Source: Ignavibacteria bacterium (GTDB taxonomy: Bacteria > Bacteroidota > Ignavibacteria > Kapaibacteriales > UBA4661). From it: 34,168 nucleotides of DNA. A model generated the notes under the pieces. The model was given only the letters and a program-made list of their open reading frames with translations. It had not been told where the DNA came from and ran no database searches. A program made the translations under genes and the position numbers. Where the stretch lies: assembly GCA_947459425.1 (NCBI GenBank), contig CANHDJ010000040.1, positions 1-34,168 of the forward strand, in the 5' to 3' direction. Position 1 is the stretch's first letter. Every line of letters begins with the position of its first letter. Shown here in pieces: positions 34,036 to 34,168 of the stretch.

Positions 34036-34168
34036 ATAAAAGCGTGTTTTAAGCGGCAATTCTATAATTTAATTCTGGAATACTGGCGTGTCGTTGAATT
34101 CTTTTTTCGTCGACTTCGCTTTTACCTGTTTTTATTCCTGTCTGATATTCTTGCAAGTGAATTCTGAC

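Overview
The window looks like chromosome of a Bacteroidota/Chlorobiota-type (FCB group) bacterium. The evidence is indirect. A TTG / TAnnTTTG promoter of the Bacteroidota type sits before the only tRNA gene. There is an ABC-2 permease fused to an M1 peptidase, a secreted 'AsnB-like' protein of a kind common in that group, and ribosome binding sites that are weak or of the AAGGA type. A deep-branching FCB lineage is possible but cannot be settled from one window.

Layout. 0.2-3.9 kb (minus strand): a PaaN-type aldehyde dehydrogenase, a VapBC-like toxin-antitoxin pair overlapping it by 4 nt, and glutaryl-CoA dehydrogenase. 4.1-7.7 kb: a BlaI/BlaR1-type regulator and membrane metallopeptidase pair. 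Two dyad operators lie before blaI, and the sensor end of the peptidase is replaced by about eighteen 26-residue repeats. 7.8-13.2 kb: a secreted GATase-like protein, pterin carbinolamine dehydratase, a NodU/CmcH carbamoyltransferase and an M16 peptidase homologue that has lost its catalytic residues. 13.3 kb: tRNA-Asn on the plus strand with its promoter and terminator.

13.4-15.4 kb is a gene graveyard. It holds two tandem decayed copies of a PD-(D/E)XK-like family, the 3' end of a TPR/coiled-coil membrane protein fused to a truncated DUF5615 toxin, and a DUF433 antitoxin with a premature stop. Next to it, the last 65 bp of leuS are duplicated on both sides of a small DUF4345 gene, as if a 441-bp unit had been added at the 3' end of leuS.

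15.9-24.2 kb (minus strand): leuS, an AlbA_2/Schlafen-type ATP-binding protein with an in-frame 21-bp minisatellite, a cyanophycinase-like S51 lipoprotein, an S9 prolyl oligopeptidase and a small membrane protein. 24.3-29.6 kb (plus strand): a lipoprotein, an ABC ATPase and the 1219-residue permease/M1 fusion. 29.6-33.5 kb (minus strand): a nadC fragment, an N-acetyl sugar amidotransferase, a Nudix-like protein, a HAD phosphatase and a SAM methyltransferase. The last kilobase carries a fragment of an ECF sigma factor.

The items most worth pursuing are the repeat-bearing BlaR-like sensor with its operators, the leuS 3'-end duplication around DUF4345, and the decayed defence/toxin tract next to the tRNA gene. 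No CRISPR array, transposase, integrase or rRNA was seen.
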